A program made the translations under genes and the position numbers. Below the pieces are notes generated by a model. It had not been told where the DNA came from. It saw nothing but the letters and a program-made list of their open reading frames with translations, and made no database searches. 64,000 nt of DNA from the NCBI GenBank assembly GCA_050084515.1, contig CM114274.1:36518001-36582000 (forward strand), read 5' to 3'. Source of the stretch: Blasia pusilla. Taxonomy: Eukaryota > Marchantiophyta > Marchantiopsida > Blasiales. Positions 1-10,767 of this stretch are shown here, in pieces. Each line of letters starts with the position of its first letter. The stretch's first letter is position 1.

Positions 1-457
1 TCTTAATCTGGAGTGGAGTTATAAAGTAGAAATATAAGATAGGGGTTATTGAAGTTGCTACTTTTCTTTCAAGAAACCTATAACCAAAATTTGATATGTA
101 GTGACATCAATTAAATGGAGTAGTTTTTTTTAAGATGAAAGAGTCACTTGAAGTCACTATTCCCATGGAGATGGTGAGTACATAGAGTAAACGGTTCATG
201 ATACCTTCTTAGTTCTTCCATTGACCGATCATGGAGCCCAACCACAAGAGATATACTAAAAACTCATCACATAATCTACACTCTTCTATGAAGATAAAAG
301 TATTTTTTTATTTTAACACTTCTTACTCTCAAACGAGTGAAGTTTTGTTATGACTTCTTTGAGAACTTTGGACAAAAATGAACATGGGTTCATTTTTCTC
401 CAAAGTGATTGAACAAAGTGAACTTAGAGACTTGATGCTTAGTACACATATATCAAT
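1..457. other. AT-rich intergenic DNA, no gene seen
   Basis: No frame has plant-like coding character and no RNA gene or repeat terminus was recognised. The only structure is ordinary A/T runs leading into the duplication that starts at 458. Confidence 0.6.
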
Positions 458-720
458 ACTAGTACATGTTAGAAAAAGAAAAGGAAAAAGTGGGGACTTG
501 TGGAATGAATTGGGAATGCAGAAGGCATGGAAGTTTAGAGTCTATTACCCCCCTCTAAGATCTAAGAAAGTGCTAGAGAATCCAAAAGGTCATACTAGTA
601 CATGTTAGAAAAAGAAAAGGAAAAAGTGGGGAATGAATTGGGAATGCAGAAGGCATGGAAGTTTAGAGTCTATCACCCCCCTCTAAGATCTAAGAAAGTG
701 CTAGAGAATCCAAAAGGTCA
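458..720. repeat. Direct tandem duplication, 135 bp unit, two copies
   Basis: Copy 1 (458-592) and copy 2 (593-720) both start ACTAGTACATGTTAG and both end near CCAAAAGGTCAT. Copy 2 lacks an 8 bp piece (ACTTGTGG) present in copy 1 and differs at a few other bases, so the duplication is recent. The short reading frame across copy 1 has no recognisable protein. Confidence 0.9.
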
Positions 721-1380
721 TCCTCTTAAATTGCATTCGGTATAAAAGATTTCCTACTAATAATCAATTCTTTCTTAGAAATGAAAATTCGTCACATGAT
801 CTCACAAGGAGCAACCTTTGGACCTTTTCAAATGAGTGGGGCTCTCCTTGTGTATCTCACTCACTCCAATAGTGGGAGCTTCCCCTCTTCTTTCCATGCA
901 TGCTTTCATCTTAGATGATGGTCTTGGATCTGGTCCACTCTTTAAACCCTTCCTTTTCATGCATGTGGTGGTCATTTTAGATTGTGGTGTCTAGCATTGA
1001 GTTCACTTTTCCAATCCTCCCAAAAAAAATTCTTCTTCATTAGGTGCTTCCGTCATGTTTCTCTATGGTGGTTTTGAAGATTTTACATGGAGCTTCTCAT
1101 CCTCCCTTCTACGTACATCTAAGCACCATACTACAATTAGAGGTTTACCAAAGAAGTGATCTTAAGATTTTAAATAGAGGACCTTCCACAATATCTAATA
1201 TCTACATTATTAACATAACATGTGTCTTCATGCAAGAAATTACTGATTTTTTTCACAATCAGTCATATTTTGGATATATATATATAATATAGAATATTTT
1301 TTAAGTCTTTGGTGTTCTCGAATACCGTAGAAGGATGAGAAATTTAATATCGAGTTAGTTTTATTCATGGTCTCTGTAAG
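721..1380. other. AT-rich intergenic DNA, no gene seen
   Basis: Contains short T-rich tracts and a (TA)n-like stretch near 1275-1290. No conserved protein, splice structure or transposon end was recognised on either strand. Confidence 0.55.
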
Positions 1381-1399
1381 ACCTTAAATGGAGTAGCAA

Positions 1400-1816
1400 C
1401 CCCTCCTCTACATAAACTAGAGGACTACGATATGATTCGAGATTTGACATAATGGATCCAGCCTTTCGAAACTTCAAAGGGAGCAACAACCTATAGATCT
1501 AGAGGACTATAGTCCGATTAGAGATTTAACAAGAAGCTGCTAAAATTCCTTTACATAAATCTAGAGCCCTACTCCGATTAGAGATTTATTAAACAACAAA
1601 GAGGTGCTTAAATCTAGAGGACTTGTACTCCCATTAGAGAGTTAACAAAGAGGTGCTTACATTCCCTCAGCATGAATTTTCTGGAGTGTACTCCGATTAG
1701 AGCTCTTTAACACAACGAGGTGCTGAAACTACCTCTTCACAAATCTGGAGCACTGTAGTCCGATTAGAGATCTAAGGAAGAGTTGTGGTGAAGTTTACTC
1801 TATATAAATCTAGACG
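1400..1816. repeat. Diverged tandem repeat, about 75 bp units
   Basis: Successive units share 'CTCCGATTAGAGATTTAAC', then 'AAAGAGGTGCTTA', then 'CATAAATCTAGAG'. Spacing is irregular and copies are visibly mutated. These look like older relatives of the homogeneous 53 bp array that follows. They carry an extra 'TCTAGAGGACTG'-type spacer that the 53 bp unit lacks, which suggests the shorter unit arose by deletion and was then amplified. Confidence 0.8.
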
Positions 1817-2242
1817 ACTGCACTCCGACTAGAGATTTAACAAAGAGGTGCTTAAGTTCACTCCACATAAATTTACTCCGACTAGAGATTTAACAAAGAG
1901 GTGCTTAAGTTCACTCCACGTAAATTTACTCCGACTAGAGATTTAACAAGGAGGTGCTTAAGTTCACTCTACATAAATTTACTCCGACTAGAGATTTAAC
2001 AAAGAGGTGGTTAAGTTCACTCCACATAAATTTACTCCGACTAGAGATTTAACAAAGAGGTGGTTAAGTTCACTCTGCATAAATTTACTCCGACTAGAGA
2101 TTTAACAAAGAGGTGGTTAAGTTCACTCTGCATAAATTTACTCCGACTAGAGATTTAACAAAGAGGTGCTTAAGTTCACTCTACAGAAATTTACTCCGAC
2201 TAGAGATGCAACAAAGAGGTGCTTTAATTTCCTCCGGACTTG
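1817..2242. repeat. 53 bp minisatellite, about eight copies
   Basis: The unit begins TTTACTCCGACTAGAGATTT and runs through AACAAAGAGGTG(C/G)TTAAG to CATAAA. Starts fall at 1872, 1925, 1978, 2031, 2084, 2137 and 2190, exactly 53 bases apart, with a slightly diverged first copy near 1819. Copies differ at one or two positions (GTGCTT or GTGGTT; CCACAT or CTGCAT), so variants have spread through neighbouring copies. The array lies 650 bp upstream of the TATA box at 2886. Confidence 0.95.
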
Positions 2243-2885
2243 CCTCTACGTAAGTGTAGAAGACCACCTTACTAGGTTTAGAGACTTACCGAAGAGGTGG
2301 TCAAACGAAGATATCCTGTGGGTTACTTTTGGTCGTGCTGTTGTCCGTTCGGAGTGAGGTAATGGGTGATGGTTGCGTTTTCTTTTCTTATCCCCTTTTG
2401 TCACCTGCACCGTTTGGACCGATGGCCTTTCTCTCGTTTCCTTGCGCTTGCGTTTTCTTTCTATTAAAGTTTTATATTTCCTGCGCTTCGTTGCGTCGCG
2501 TTGAGTAGCGTAGCTCGATATTCCGAGCAACAGGTGTGGACCGGTGCATAACGTATACGTAGCGGCGGCGTATCTGGCGAGCTGCCATCGCTGACAGTTC
2601 TTGTCGACGTCGCTGTTTTCGCAGACACTTATACCGTTGAAGCTCGGGTGCGGAGGGAAGCACGCGCGCACACGCACAAGCACACACCCCGCGGCCGGCA
2701 CCTTTGGCGTTGGATTGGATTGGATCCCCATGACTATCCATTCGCTCATTCCTGCAGAGGGCCCAGTCGCCGAGCGAGAAGCTAGATGTTCCGTTGAGGG
2801 GCCGAGCAAAGGAAGGAATCGGACACGCTTCTTGAGTTGATGCCGAATCCGACAGGCTCCATCTATCCGCACGCTCTTTCCCTGG
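2243..2885. other. Transition to GC-rich DNA upstream of a promoter
   Basis: Base composition rises sharply here. A long minus-strand open frame (2246-2872) exists, but its translation is low-complexity basic and proline-rich text without domain character and is most likely a by-product of high GC. I read this stretch as proximal promoter and flank of the gene that begins near 2915. Confidence 0.45.
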
Positions 2886-2892
2886 TATAAAG
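2886..2892 (+). promoter_or_regulatory. TATA box candidate
   Basis: TATAAAG sits in the context CCTGGTATAAAGTGGAGC. About 30 bases downstream comes a purine-rich GC leader (GGAGGGAGGGAGGGAGGG near 2923-2939). Spacing and the change of composition fit a plant core promoter firing to the right. The start site itself is inferred. Confidence 0.45.
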
Positions 2893-2914
2893 TGGAGCAG
2901 TGAAATTCGCGATC

Positions 2915-3982
2915 TCAGACCGGAGGGAGGGAGGGAGGGACCCGGGGAGAATTGAGGCTGATATCTTTTGCTCGGTCGGTTGGCGTTTGCTGGACGTGCG
3001 GGCTGCGGTGGAATCGCTCGATGGTGGTTTGTTGATTCGCTGCAATCGATGGTCTTTGCCGGCGGGCGGCTGCCTGCGCACGAGTCGGAAGAGGTGGCAT
3101 TCCATGGACTGGAATGCGAGGAGGGCAGGCGATTTGACGCATTGCCGCTGCGAGATTCACGCGGCCGGAGAGAGCGCTCGCGAGGCTAGCTCGGGATGAT
3201 CGCTTGTGAGGAGGTGTGAAAGCCGCGAAGACCGATTATGGCCGCACGCTTGGCATCCGACGGAAATAGGAGCCGCGCGCAGGCACTAGCGGCTTCGAAA
3301 ACGGACCAGGAGATTGCCGTCAACCTTCGCGCGCGGAGGCTGAGATGGAAGTCCAGGGAAGATCTTCATATCAGCACTCCTGCTGACAGCCGCGGCGCTT
3401 CCGCTGTACAGGTTTACGTCCGAGAATCACTTGTCCTCGAGCAATCGGAGAAAAGCCCCATTGCGTCGGTTGGTTGATGCTGGCGTCCGGACTAGTCCCC
3501 CATCTATTTCATGATTTGTCAGCGTAGAACTGGACTCAATTCAGCTTAACGAGCACGTACATGCGTTGCTTTCGAGATGGTGCCTTTCTTTCTTTCATTC
3601 TTTCTCCGAGATTGGATAGACTTAGTGTATAATGTTACCTCTTTTTGCGGTTGTTCATGTCGTGACGCGTCAATTGGGAACTCGGTTCAGTGGCAAGTAC
3701 GGCAGCTTCGGAAAGAGAAGTGGAGATAGATGTCGAGAGTGTCGATTGCAATGCCGCAAATATTAAGCGCATTGTGCTGGAAAGCCATGGCAGCTGATTT
3801 GGCGTGGACACCGGTAGCTGTATGTATTGGATCGGTAGGGGTCGTCGCCACTTCGTGTATGTTCAGTGAGGGGAAAAATGCAGATGTCGTAGGTGTGTGT
3901 GAATGGAATGGGGGAGAGATGTAACCGGAGAGTTTGTGGAATGTGACAGCAGCAAGGAGGATCGAGTGGGAAATGTGCGACG
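2915..3982 (+). other. Probable long GC-rich 5' leader with upstream reading frames
   Basis: This stretch lies between the TATA box and the strong ATG at 3983. It contains an ATG-initiated frame at 3238-3477 (79 residues, basic, no recognised family). A pyrimidine-rich tract (TTTCTTTCTTTCATTCTTTC) lies at 3585-3604 and might belong to a leader intron. Plant genes often have such leaders with upstream frames. The 79-residue product could instead be a first coding exon, but I could not find a splice that joins it to the frame at 3983. Confidence 0.4.
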
Positions 3983-6147
3983 ATGGCAGTGGCGGCGGAG
4001 GGAGAGCTCGCACAAGCGCATCACGTCAATGTGCGTTCGGAATCCACACCGCGAAGAGGAGAGTCCGTCCGCCGCATCCGCTCGTCGTCTGTGGATTTCG
4101 ACGACTTGGACTCTCCGGGATCCGGTTTTCCCTCTCCCGGGGACTTCCTATCCGCGACGACCCCTCGCATGCGAGCTTCCGCATCTTCGGTGGATGCTGG
4201 AGGCGGCAGCGCAGATGAAGATGCAGAGCATGGGCACGGGAATGAGCCCAAGCTCCCGCGCTCTCCGAGTGCCGGTGAATCGGGGACGACGAAGGGGAGC
4301 GCAGGTACTGACGCTCGGAACTCCCAGGCCGAGGATCAGATCGTGAAAGCGCGGAAGATGCTGGAGATTCGGTCCAACCCTACGCCTCCAGCGCCACTGG
4401 CCCCATCCGATGTTGAGCAGGCGGACCGCAATCACGACAGCCGTTCTTGTCTCGGGGACGACACGACGGAGGCCACGGGATCCTTCAAGTTTAGCGATCT
4501 TTTGGCGGCGTGGGGGGGAGTGGGGAGAGTTCTCGTCAGGATGGCAGCTGCAGCAGCAGCAGCTGCATGGATTTCTTCGAGGGAAAGAATCCGATACTCA
4601 GCCCAATTCTGGAGAGTCCTGCAATCAGCAGAGCGCAGTCTGGAGTTCCGAACTTCTCGACGACGGTTTCTCCCAAGAATGGCGTGGACAATTCCTTCAT
4701 CTCCCCCAGACTTGAGACGTTACGGCACCCAATTCTTCGAGGCATCGATGATTTCGGCGACTTCACGGCTTCTCCCGATCACGCCGTGGAAATCAGTGCC
4801 AAACTCGTATGTGAAAGACTCAAGTCTCAGAGCGATTCTAAAAAACGAGCCTCAGAGGAAACTGCATTCGTTGAGAGATCGCAGCCTGGAGGAAAAAGTT
4901 GCGACCCCCTTGGACCTTCTGACACCAGGAGGCTTCAATTGCGTCCGCCTCCAGGAATTAGTTGCATCAAGCACGGAGAAACAAAATCACCGTCGTGGGT
5001 TCACTCGGACAGAACCGCTTTCGACATATCTGACGGGAGAAATGTAGCAAATGCTGAACCTTACAGTCTCGATGGTGGATCTCCTGAACGAGCGAGAGAT
5101 CGCCAGACGGCCAGAGCTGGGGATGCCTCTCCCTCGCATCGCCAGCGACAAAGCGCGAAGAAAGCCGTCGAATCTCCATCGACATCTCGAGCTTTAAGGA
5201 AGTCCATCGACTCCAGCGGCTCAGGTCCATCGCCATTGGCATCAGGGCAGCCTTCCACAGGCGATTGCACGGCCATGGATGAGTCCGCTGAGAATCTCTC
5301 TCTTATTTCCTCATCTCGTGCCAGAGCCGTTACAATTCTACCCAAACTTCCGCACTCGGGCCGACAATCTAGCCGTAGCAGCTCGGATTACGGCAACAAA
5401 ATGATTGTGCAGTCCCGGACAGTCCGAAGTGGCGATCAGGATGCTTCAAGGTCCAAACCACAATCTCTAGCTCTAGTTGTGAGTAAGGAGAAGCCATGTC
5501 CTAATTCCCGGCCCCAGCCTCGATCGCAATCTCCCGCGAAAATCTTCCGGAAGTGGATCGTCAGCCAATTTCGCTTCGGGAGCAAGAGAAAGAAGGATAA
5601 CCCAAAGGAAAGGATCCCATGGCAGACACAATCGCAATCGGTAGGCCGAAAACCTGCGATGCCAAGCGGAGCACCTGGGAGAACAAAGGCGCCGGCAGAA
5701 TCGCGCGAGAAGAATGCCGACTCCTCCTCAGCCCCTACGCGCCCCAGGACCAGCGCAGGCAGCTCAGCTGACCTCAACCATGCGGAAGCGCTGGAATGGC
5801 TACAACAGCTTCACAGCCATGGCGGTGGCTCTGCTACACAGGCGACGACGCTGAGGACTTCCTTCCCAGGGCCCACTAAGTTTCGCGGTTTTCCGAGCCT
5901 CTGTACGACGGATCCAAAATCCCTGTGTTCGGGTCCGCGCAGCATTGCGACCGCCGAAACGCACGTTAGCACTCCACCCAGGAAGAGCCTGAAATTTCTG
6001 GAGTCTCCTGAAATTGTGTTGTTGAATGACTTCCTCAGGACAACGAGGAATTCTGTCGGTTCGCAGTCCAAAACACCTCACGCTCGCCTCCGATTTGTGT
6101 CCTCCGGCCCTTCAAGCGGTGCGCCCATTCTCATCCTCGATCGGTAG
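3983..6147 (+). CDS. Ser/Pro-rich, largely disordered plant protein, one frame break near 4510
   Basis: I do not recognise the family. The ATG at 3983 has a good context (ACGATGG). The first frame runs 3983-5047 and the second 4510-6147; they overlap. Ser/Asp-rich text in the first frame ends around the phrase FKFSDLLAAWGG. Coding character then moves to the other frame (CMDFFEGKNPILSPILESP) and continues to the TAG at 6147. The change falls in a run of seven G (GTGGGGGGGAG). It may be a one-base sequencing or assembly indel, a real frameshift, or a very short intron, though the available GT-AG distances are under 60 bases. The product would be about 720 residues, rich in SP/TP and basic pairs. 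A cluster KIFRKWIVSQFRFGSKRKK lies near 5540-5600 and could serve as a nuclear signal or membrane-binding patch. There is no signal peptide and no membrane helix. Codon use is GC-rich and unlike the flanking transposon DNA. The function is unknown. Confidence 0.6.
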
Positions 6148-6196
6148 CCAAGAATTGATGGTGAAGGCTTGAATCATCGATGCATGCATGCACTAG

Positions 6197-6274
6197 AATA
6201 TATATAAAACGGAGGTATCCGATTCACTCCCCAGTCGTTTGCAAGATCCACAGACCGTCTACCGTTTGGTAAGT
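6197..6274 (+). promoter_or_regulatory. Possible second TATA box and first-exon splice donor
   Basis: TATATATAAAA (6197-6209) lies 50 bases after the TAG of the Ser-rich gene. About 60 bases further, CCGTTTG|GTAAGT gives a perfect plant donor at 6269. Two readings are possible: a new promoter whose short first exon ends at 6268, or an intron in the 3' untranslated region of the upstream gene. The sequence does not decide between them. Confidence 0.35.
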
Positions 6275-7605
6275 ACTCTATGTGTATAACGAAGTCCTAA
6301 CATCAGATTGCCTATACCACGTTCCTTCCTCAGGCGTCAGCTCGATGGTGTCAGCGATCTGTTATGGCTATCTCATGGAGAAAAAAGGTGCGGCCGGTGT
6401 TTGGAACGCAGTGCCAGTCATCGACTGTCCGCGATGGAAAATGAACGATCACTTGGACGCTGCATGGCTCTTCCATGTTTGTGGTGTGGACGTGCAGGCT
6501 ATGCTCTTCTCGAATGAGGTATACTCATGATGGACACTGTTTCCATCTAGTGTTTTGTCTACATCTGTGGCCCAGGTGGTACAGTGGATGTCGTGTAGTC
6601 CTAGAGAAGTCAGGAAAGGAAATCTCCAGATGCAAGAGCAATTAAGAGCCGAGAAAGTTTTCATGGGAAGGATCAATTATCTGTCGATGACACCGAGTCG
6701 GTGAACTGATCTGAGATTTGTGTCTGTAGGTGGATGTCGAAGGTCTTAAGGAGACGGGCGTAGCGGTTAGGACGGAGGTCGTCGGGGAGAATGTTTTGAA
6801 GAGAAGGGATACGGTTCGTTTAACGTTTCCAACTCTTCTGTGTTGAGAAGCTAGTTTTAAGAGTCTGTATTCTGCATAGGAGAAGTTTCCAGTTTTCCAG
6901 CAAGTGACTGACTCCCAATTAACGTCTTGTAAATTGAACTCGTCCTCGATCGATCTGTAGGTCCGATCCTGTTGCACTCTTCTAGCAGAGCTCTTCATGG
7001 AGGACGCAGAGGATGTTTGGTCTCAGTCGGCACCATTCCTCAAAACGCTCTTGGTATGTCTGCAATTTACCGGACCGACGTACAATAGACTACAACTTTC
7101 AGAAATGGTAGCCTGACACTTTTCTATGAGACAATTTTATGCACTAAGTGATTGTCCCAGGCTCAGACTTAAGGAATAGCGCTATTGAAGATTATCCTGA
7201 GAAACACTTGCGATGAAATCCATAGAACGCGGTGTGTTGACATGCAATTGAAAGTACGTTCAGCTCGCAGGTTTGCTCCTGGACACAAACAATTTAACCT
7301 CGAAATCGACGACCAGTCTTGACCATCAAATACTTATCAATTTGACCACTGGAGCCGGTCCTCTAGGTCGGTTCGGCCTCTACGATCGCCGTAAGGATCC
7401 TCACCTCCACTCCCAATTTGACTGAATTACAGCGTATGTTTATTCCAAACGATACGTGACGGGAAAATCCCATCGGGGGTCTTAACACTGCCTTGTAAAT
7501 TACCGGCGATTTGGCACTCTGCGGTCCCCAAAAGTGGACTCTGCGGGCCGGATCGCCGGGAGACGACAGACACTAATCACTCAATGTCGCGTACCTTTCC
7601 TGCAG
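6275..7605 (+). other. Probable intron or intergenic DNA within the genic island
   Basis: No frame here carries a recognisable protein. Short frames at 6282-6530 (plus) and 6642-6998 (minus) lack domain character. Moderate GC and the flanking donor (6269) and acceptor (7605) make an intron the simplest reading, but this is inference. Confidence 0.35.
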
Positions 7606-7881
7606 TGACGACCGTCCACACGGATCCGGAGGTCAGGAAAATGGCTAGGAAATATTACGGCTCGCGTGAGGATCGGAGCACAGATACCTCTACTGCGAAA
7701 AAGTTGGGCAATGCAACATCTCCGACATCCGACAAGGGAAGCCCACTTTTCAGCAGTGACGATGGCTCAGGAGTTTCCTCCCTCTCCAGATCATCGTCGG
7801 GACGAAGCCTCCGTAGCCGACGCGGCAACGGCAGTCCTGCCACAAAGAATCGTGCTCAGCACAGAGGCAATTCGTATACTG
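7606..7881 (+). CDS. Exon-like segment, Ser/Arg-rich, family unknown
   Basis: The segment is preceded by a good acceptor (ACCTTTCCTGCAG, ending 7605) and followed by a donor-like GTAGGT at 7882. The open frame between them encodes text rich in Ser, Arg and Gly, with SREDRSTD and SLSRSSSGRSLRSRRG patches. That suits a disordered region, much like the 3983-6147 product. It could be a later exon of the same gene or an exon of a gene starting at about 6230. No domain was recognised. An ATG at 7584 would open the same frame slightly upstream. Confidence 0.35.
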
Positions 7882-7949
7882 GTAGGTCACCCACGAACAA
7901 AATTCAAGTACAACCTGTGAGGGATCGCTCAAGTTGGTACCATACATGA

Positions 7950-8645
7950 TTCTCAACCGTTCACGATTCGATAGCTATCTAGCTAGAGCTCCTTCCGTGG
8001 AAGAGAAAGACGTCATAAATTGCACCGGCATATCATAGGCATAAAATGATAGTTCACCGGTTAACTCGTCGAACTCATCCGATAATAAATTTTCATGATC
8101 AATCACCCGCCGAAAGTTATAGTATGCATGTGGATTCCCTTACTTGATCGTTGCTTCTAGCTTTTCCTGTCTCCGTCGTGCTATGACATCCAATTTCCAC
8201 CCTGTTGAGAATGGATACTTCTTTCTTCAGTGACCGCGCTGACGGCAGTCTGAGATTCAGGTGGATCGACCTCGTGCCTCGCCCTTCCCATTATTTCACA
8301 ACCAGTCCGTGCACAGCCTCACTGGAACACTTATGGTACGGTAGGCGTACTAGAGTTACGTGTGCGTAGTGATTCTTGTTCGAGCCGGTAGTTATGGCAC
8401 GATCGGTGTAGCGGAATTAGATCAATAAGCAGGTGGTCCTTTCCGTATGGGAAATCTGTCGATGGTAGGATGAATGAATGCGCCAAACAAAGTTACAGTT
8501 TTGTCCGAACGTAAGGAAGAAGGTGCAGCATCCGAAGATGAAGTTAGATATGACGTTTCTCATGATGATAACTCATCGTTACGAGTCTGACAGAGAGTTG
8601 TTCCGCATCGAAAGTTATGATCGAGTGCACGAATTTCAAATCTAA
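7950..8645. other. Unassigned moderately GC-rich DNA, probably intronic
   Basis: No coding frame of note and no repeat recognised. It lies between exon-like segments of the island and has similar base composition. Confidence 0.35.
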
Positions 8646-9060
8646 TGCTCTCTAACCTTGATGTTTTCGTTACAGGCGAGGAGGATTCTCAACAGGTTTG
8701 TCAACAAAAATATTTTTTTGTGTAGAAACGAACCTTCTGGATAGATTTTTAAAAACTAATCTTCGCATAAAGATTGTTAGAGTGATTTCACATGATTCTA
8801 CTTTGAATGAGAAGGGATGACTGCGACGAATTTACTTTTCTCTAATCTTGACCGGCAGTCGACATTTTCTATGTAGGTCGGGAGGATTCTGTACGTCTGA
8901 AAAAATATAATGAATCGTGAAGAAACTAAAACCGCTGATATTACGGAACATTCCAATAAATCTACTACTACAGTAATTAAACATGGAAACAAGCAATCTT
9001 GATTCTTCCACCGTTGATATTTTTGACACAGGCAAGAAGGATTCTCACATTACCTATACG
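8646..9060 (+). repeat. Three diverged exon-plus-intron-like units
   Basis: Three times a pattern recurs: CTCTAA(C/T)CTTGA or CTTGATTCTTC, a T-rich tract, an AG acceptor, then G(C/T)(G/A)(A/G)G(A/G)AGGATTCT. The AGGATTCT cores lie near 8683, 8881 and 9037. The first acceptor is CGTTACAG|GCGAGG, the second CTATGTAG|GTCGGG (with a GTACGT donor directly after the core), the third TTTGACACAG|GCAAGA. The pattern looks like serial duplication of one tiny exon with its upstream intron. The third copy runs into a longer open stretch (to about 9160) rich in Arg and Ser. Confidence 0.5.
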
Positions 9061-9456
9061 GCAAGAGGATCTCGCATCAGCGAAGCCGCGAATCTGAACT
9101 CGCGTAGAAACTCGCGATTCGCGGACTCCGATACTATCATCGCCAACTTCTCTCGGTGAGAAACAGCAGTCTCCGCATGAAGTTCTTGAAACCTTGACAG
9201 CTTCTGCGAGCTTGTGATCAAACCAGTACCGAGTCAGGAACACGCGCTAAGAAAGAAGGTGACGACGACACGAGTTTCAAACATCCATAGCGGTCAGACT
9301 TATAGTATGTCACCATTAGGAGCCTGGAGTGACTTCATGTCCAAAGAACTGCCGAAAACTGAAGACGTCCGGCGCATATTTCGAAGCACAAGTAGAAAAC
9401 CAATTCAAATTTGTACCTATAGTACAACAGTAATAATTTGGAGCCCGCATAATTGA
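9061..9456 (+). other. Possible terminal exon region, unresolved
   Basis: After the third micro-exon unit an open stretch continues to a stop near 9160. Another frame runs from a GTG at 9214 to the stop at 9456, with charged text (KKVTTTRVSNIH, PKTEDVRRIF). No family was recognised and the splice connection is unclear. After 9456 the DNA turns AT-rich, so the genic island probably ends here. Confidence 0.25.
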
Positions 9457-10224
9457 AAGAGTGGGCTAGATTAAATGGATGCAAATTTAAAACCTTAAGC
9501 AAGAGGATTCAGATTAACAATAGAAAATTGGTTTGATATTTTTATAAAAGCTTTGGATACTTCTTCCGATCGAATGTAAAAAAGAAAGGTGAAAAAAAAA
9601 GTATTTGGAAAAAACAAATTGGCTATTCATGGCAAGCACTAAGCCCAACAAGTGGAGAACTATAATCTTCAGCCTTTGGAAACATGTTTCAATATCGAAA
9701 TTTAACATACAAGAAGATAAGATAAATCATAAGTATGAGAATGTTTTTGGGCTGAATATTTTTTACGTTTTTTCAATGAAAATTTTACTTGAAATATTTT
9801 TACTTAAAAAAGGAAAACCTAAGAATCTCTCATCAATTAAAAATTTCTTTTCAACCATTTAAAAAAAAATACTACATAAATTTTGGTTTGAATTCTCATG
9901 CTAAGGAGAGGAGAGGACATGGAGGAGGAGGACTATGGCGGACGAGATGGAGGGACGTATAAAATTTTGTTTTTAACTATTTCCATGGTGATCCAATCTT
10001 TTCAATCTAAGGCCCAATGTGTTCATCTTCTCAAGCTTGAACTTTGGATTCTTCTTTTTTCCACTTAAGATTGAGTTTTCCAAAGTTCTTGGGATCTTTA
10101 GACCTCCTTCTCTCCTAAATGTGCTCATAGATTCCTATAAGCAATTTCAAACATAGCGCTCTCCTTATAGAGTGATACCGGGTTACCATCCGTTTAAGGG
10201 ATTCCTCTTGCTTTTCTGGATCTT
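9457..10224. other. AT-rich intergenic DNA
   Basis: Runs of A and T, and weak frames such as 9605-9862 without any recognisable protein. No repeat boundary could be placed. Confidence 0.55.
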
Positions 10225-10767
10225 TTGATACGGGCTGGGCCCAACATTACGAACTCATTCCCTCATAGCGGTCATTGGTGGGTGGCTCACTTATTCCTCA
10301 CATCCTCTTTTTTGGTGTTTCCAATTTCTTTCATAACTTTCTTCTGGAATGTCGGTTTTGGACGTGTTTGGGCTTGTTTCGATCATCTTGACGAGCTCGT
10401 TCTTTTGATATCAAGTAGGTTTTCTAGTTTTTCTTCCTTCTCTGTAGGCGCATATTTTTGTGTACAGGTTTGTTATAGGTCAATTCCTCCCAAAAGTCTT
10501 CCTCGCTCTTTGAACTCCTTACCTTACTGTTTCGCCCCTACATACGTTTGCCATCTCCTTAAGGACATTAGAAATTCATATTCTTGAGCCACCTCTTCCG
10601 ATACCATATAGATCACTTTTCCTTTTCAATTTCTTTGTATATTTTTCTTATAGTAACTCTCAATCATAAATTCGGTATTGCCTAATCTTCATCTCTCCAT
10701 CTAAATTTCTTTTGGACGGATTCCACTACTTTTGCTTTGCTCGTTATCCTCATGCTTTCTCCAAACC

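Noticed and set aside
1400-2242. CRISPR array
   Set aside because: Units are directly adjacent, with no unique spacers, and the DNA is eukaryotic.
2246-2872. Minus-strand open frame of 208 codons
   Set aside because: Translation is low-complexity basic text with no domain, overlaps other open frames, and runs against the promoter signal at 2886. It is explained by high GC.
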